Below, piece after piece: positions 28,105 through 30,113 of a stretch of DNA of 30,113 nt. Position numbers and translations under genes: made by a program. This stretch comes from Prorocentrum cordatum (lineage: Eukaryota > Sar > Dinophyceae > Prorocentrales > Prorocentraceae), in contig CAUYUJ010017774.1 of NCBI GenBank assembly GCA_963575745.1, positions 195,001 to 225,113 of the forward strand. Direction: 5' to 3'. Below the pieces are notes generated by a model, which was not told the DNA's origin, did no database searches, and saw nothing but the letters and a program-made list of their open reading frames with translations. Every line of letters begins with the position of its first letter. Within the stretch, counting starts at the first letter, position 1.

Positions 28105-28160
28105 GTTCGACCCCAGTTCGACTCAAGTTCGACTCAAGTTCGACTCAGACTCGACTCCAG
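28105..28160. repeat. tandem TTCGACTCAAG
   Basis: Three to four units of TTCGACTCAAG, the last diverged to CAGACTCGACTCCAG. Confidence 0.9.
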
Positions 28161-28239
28161 GTTGGTTTCAAATCATGGGAGCCTTGTGTACCCTCGTAAC
28201 CTTGTCTTTAGAGTGCACCAGCGGCGACTAGCGCCCGGT

Positions 28240-28325
28240 AGTTGATGACTCAGCGTCAAAGTAGCATCGATTAGCGTTGTTTAGCGTCGATTTAGCGTCG
28301 ACGAGCGTCGATTAGCGTCGATTCG
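28240..28325. repeat. tandem TTAGCGTCGA
   Basis: About six units of TTAGCGTCGA, some as GAGCGTCGA or TTAGCGTTG, near a GACTCAGCGTC stretch. No gene overlaps it. Confidence 0.9.
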
Positions 28326-28329
28326 CAAG

Positions 28330-28770
28330 AGCTAATAAGAGGGTATGGGAGGCTCCCATAAGGTGCCACCGACGCATAAACATACATTTTCGGAGGTCCA
28401 CGCTGATTCCTTGTATCGGCGCTGGACCAGCGTCTGGCGCGCGGAGCGAGCCAGGGGCAGCGCCGGAGGCGCCGCCAAGGGGGCCCAGCGCCGATCCGGG
28501 AAACCCGCGCGGAGCGCCGAAAGAGTATGCCTCCTTCGTTCTCGCATACGGGGGCAGAGGCCCGGTCAAACCAAAAAAAGGGTGGCCAGTGAACGGGCGG
28601 GGCACGATCTGGAAAAGAGGCAGTTCGACCTGCGTGCATGATGCGAAAAGCGCGCGACGGGTGAGCGATTGCACGGCGTGCACCTACGAAGGCCTCCCCA
28701 GGGAGAGGGAGGGGGAGGGGAGAGGAGGTTGTAATACTGGACGGGCCTGCCTCGGGAGATGCAGGTGCGA
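28330..28770. other. no supported gene
   Basis: GC-rich sequence with short dyads (GGAGGCTCC at 28349; GCGCTGGACCAGCGTC at 28419). I find no splice-bounded exon. It ends at TACGAAGGCCTCCCCAGG (28685-28702), which is repeated at 29040-29056. Confidence 0.4.
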
Positions 28771-28779
28771 CAAGTGAGG

Positions 28780-29030
28780 GGCGACTGGAGGAGGAGGAGG
28801 AGGAGGAGGAGCGGAGGAGGAGGAGGAGGAGGAGGAGGAGGAGGAGGAGGAGGAGGAGGAGGAGGAGGAGAGGATGAGGAGAGGAGGAGGAGAGGAGGAG
28901 GAGGAGGAGGAGGAGGGGGAGGGGGAGGAGGAGGAGGAGGAGGCAGAGGAGGAGGATGAGGAGGAGGAGGAGGAGGACGGAGGAGGAGGAGGAGGAGGCA
29001 GGAGGAGGAGGAGGCAGGAGGAGGGAGGAG
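28780..29030. repeat. (GGA)n tract
   Basis: Purine tract of GGA units with GAT, GCA and GGGGGA interruptions. It is flanked by the direct repeats TACGAAGGCCTCCC(C)AGG at 28685 and 29040. Confidence 0.95.
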
Positions 29031-29055
29031 GCGCGCGTGTACGAAGGCCTCCCAG

Positions 29056-29223
29056 GCATTCTGGCTCCCCGAGGCTCTCTCCCCGCTGGGCTCGCGGCAC
29101 TCGCAGGCCGAGGGCCCGAGCGAGCCGCCGCCCAGCCGCGGCGGCACCGAGGCCGAGGCGGGCGACGACCTCGCCCTGCTGGACCTGGTGCGCTTCGGGG
29201 GGCTGCGCGCGGCGCTGCACGGG
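29056..29223 (+). CDS. plus-strand exon, probably of the propeller-like gene
   Basis: After acceptor GGCCTCCCAG (ending 29055) it reads AFWLPEALSPLGSRHSQAEG, then a Pro/Glu-rich turn, DDLALLDLVRFGGLRAALHG, with a donor GGTCTGCG at 29223-29224. It has the same GC-rich codon style and strand as the exons at 24814-28075. Whether it belongs to the same gene is inferred. Confidence 0.5.
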
Positions 29224-29559
29224 GTCTGCGCGGGAGCTCGCGGACGACATTCGTCACGACGGGCTTTGTTGGTTTTCCACCATGTTCGGCCTCTCGTGGC
29301 CCTTGCTGGCCCTCGGGGGCCGTCCCCCCGAACAAACGGCGCAGGAGGAACGAGCCACTCAGGATGCACAGAGTCATGACGTCGGGGGCCGGGTCGCTCG
29401 TGGGCGAAGAACATCGCCGCATCCGCGGCCTCGCGGGCCGGGCCCCTCAGCCGCGATCCCGCGCACACTGGGTACGCGCGGAACGCATCTGTGAGACAGC
29501 GTATCCGCGAGGTCGCGCCCCAGAGTCCATCGGCGGCGTGCGAGGGGGTGAAGTGGGTA
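29224..29559. other. intron or spacer, no supported exon
   Basis: GC-rich, unremarkable; no splice-bounded exon and no clear repeat. Confidence 0.4.
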
Positions 29560-29795
29560 GGAGAAGGCCTTCTCAGAAGTGATGGGCCTGTTTTCCACCC
29601 TCCTCCTCCTCCTCCTCCTCCTCCAACTTCAACTGATGGGGGTGGTGGTGGAAAACAGGCCCACCAAGAAGGCTCGGAAGTCCCCCGGCCTTCCGAGAAG
29701 TTTTTTGAGCCTTCCCCGAAGGCAGAACAACAACTTCTCAGCAGGCGCGAGGGGGCTTTCGAGAAGTCCCGCCGCCTTCTGAGAAGGCCCTCTCC
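29560..29795. mobile_element. inverted-repeat family C, complete copy with nested hairpin
   Basis: Outer ends GGAGAAGGCCTTCTCAGAAG and, inward on the other strand, GGAGAGGGCCTTCTCAGAAG. Inside, 29582-29597 (GGGCCTGTTTTCCACC) and its complement near 29650-29665 form a second inverted repeat around (TCC)n and CAACTTCAACTG. GAGAAG/CTTCTC motifs recur through the right half. It is homologous, inverted, to 22020-22500. Confidence 0.85.
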
Positions 29796-29849
29796 TCACT
29801 CGCTCGCCGCCAGATCCAGACCGCGAGGGCGAGGATGCGACGGTGACCC

Positions 29850-29926
29850 GCCGCTCTCACGTCACGAGGAGCTGGCGGCGGCGGCGTCGCGCACGTGGCG
29901 TTCAGCCTCGCCGATGGCCCTCGCAG
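29850..29926 (+). CDS. possible small exon with propeller-like strand
   Basis: The plus strand from 29871 reads AGGGGVAHVAFSLADGPR up to CGCAG at 29926. This is a typical beta-strand/turn pattern and matches the style of the earlier exons. The 5' limit is unclear: a TGA lies at 29842, so an acceptor would have to fall at about 29866-29870. It runs straight into (GGA)n. Confidence 0.3.
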
Positions 29927-30113
29927 GAGGAGGAGGAGGAGGAGGAGGAGGAGGAGGAGGAGGAGGAGGAGGAGGAGGAGGAGGAGGAGGGAGGAGGTAG
30001 GAGGAGGAGGAGGAGGAGGAGGAGGAGGAGGAGGAGGAGGAGGAGGAGGAGGAGGAGGAGGAGGAGGAGGAGGAGGAGGGGGAAGAGAAGGAGGGCGAGG
30101 AGGGGAGGAGGAG
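29924..30113. repeat. (GGA)n tract at window end
   Basis: Near-pure GGA triplets to the end of the window, with a GTA interruption at 29998 and a degenerate end (GGGGGAAGAGAAGGAGGGCG). Confidence 0.97.

Overview
The window reads as nuclear DNA of a GC-rich protist, most likely a dinoflagellate. The evidence is long microsatellites, multi-exon genes with canonical GT...AG introns (clear GTAAGT donors at 7671-7678 and 3778-3785), many inverted-repeat elements, no bacterial-style gene packing, and two protein families I associate with dinoflagellate genomes: a DUF7869-like protein with a THEDVD motif and a SAM-binding-like protein with a PACSS motif. Species cannot be determined. A run of exactly 100 N (18201-18300) joins two pieces of different character.

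Left piece (1-18200). Nearly all coding signal is on the minus strand. From right to left: an Ala/Lys/Met-Pro-rich exon (17880-18200), a DUF7869-like gene with frame breaks (16706-13835), a palindrome-rich cluster (13051-12440), a SAM-binding-like protein (12355-11796), a large multi-exon gene of unknown function (about 11584-6367), an acidic/basic Ala-rich protein (5529-4255), a Pro/Ala-rich gene end (3893-3178) and a fragment of a GT8 glycosyltransferase (1440-1143). The repeats here are (CTA)n, (CT)n and about 50-bp palindromic hairpins. Two signals cut across these genes. The heptamer GGGGCTA is strongly over-represented on the coding strand in more than one reading frame. Several otherwise continuous reading frames are interrupted by single stop codons (TAG at 14594, 10267 and 7052; TGA at 4462).

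Right piece (18301-30113). Coding signal is mainly on the plus strand: an Asp/Ser-tailed C-terminus (18302-18490), an isolated exon (20529-20640), and a gene or genes of WD40/beta-propeller character with exons at 24814-25190, 26311-26479, 27066-28075, 29056-29223 and about 29850-29926. One minus-strand exon lies at 21249-21459. Intronic and intergenic space is built from short repeats. The best defined is a MITE-like family with five full copies, whose ends begin GTCGGGCVTGTCC and three of which have 7-8 of 8 matching target duplications. There are also at least three other inverted-repeat families, two older dispersed repeats present twice each, and long (TCC)n/(GGA)n tracts.

The genes do not form an obvious pathway. 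The most distinctive content is the short transposon families in and around introns, the direct-repeat-flanked SSR blocks (one carrying a duplicated splice acceptor), the hairpin cluster at 12.4-13.05 kb, the exonic GGGGCTA motif and the in-frame stops.
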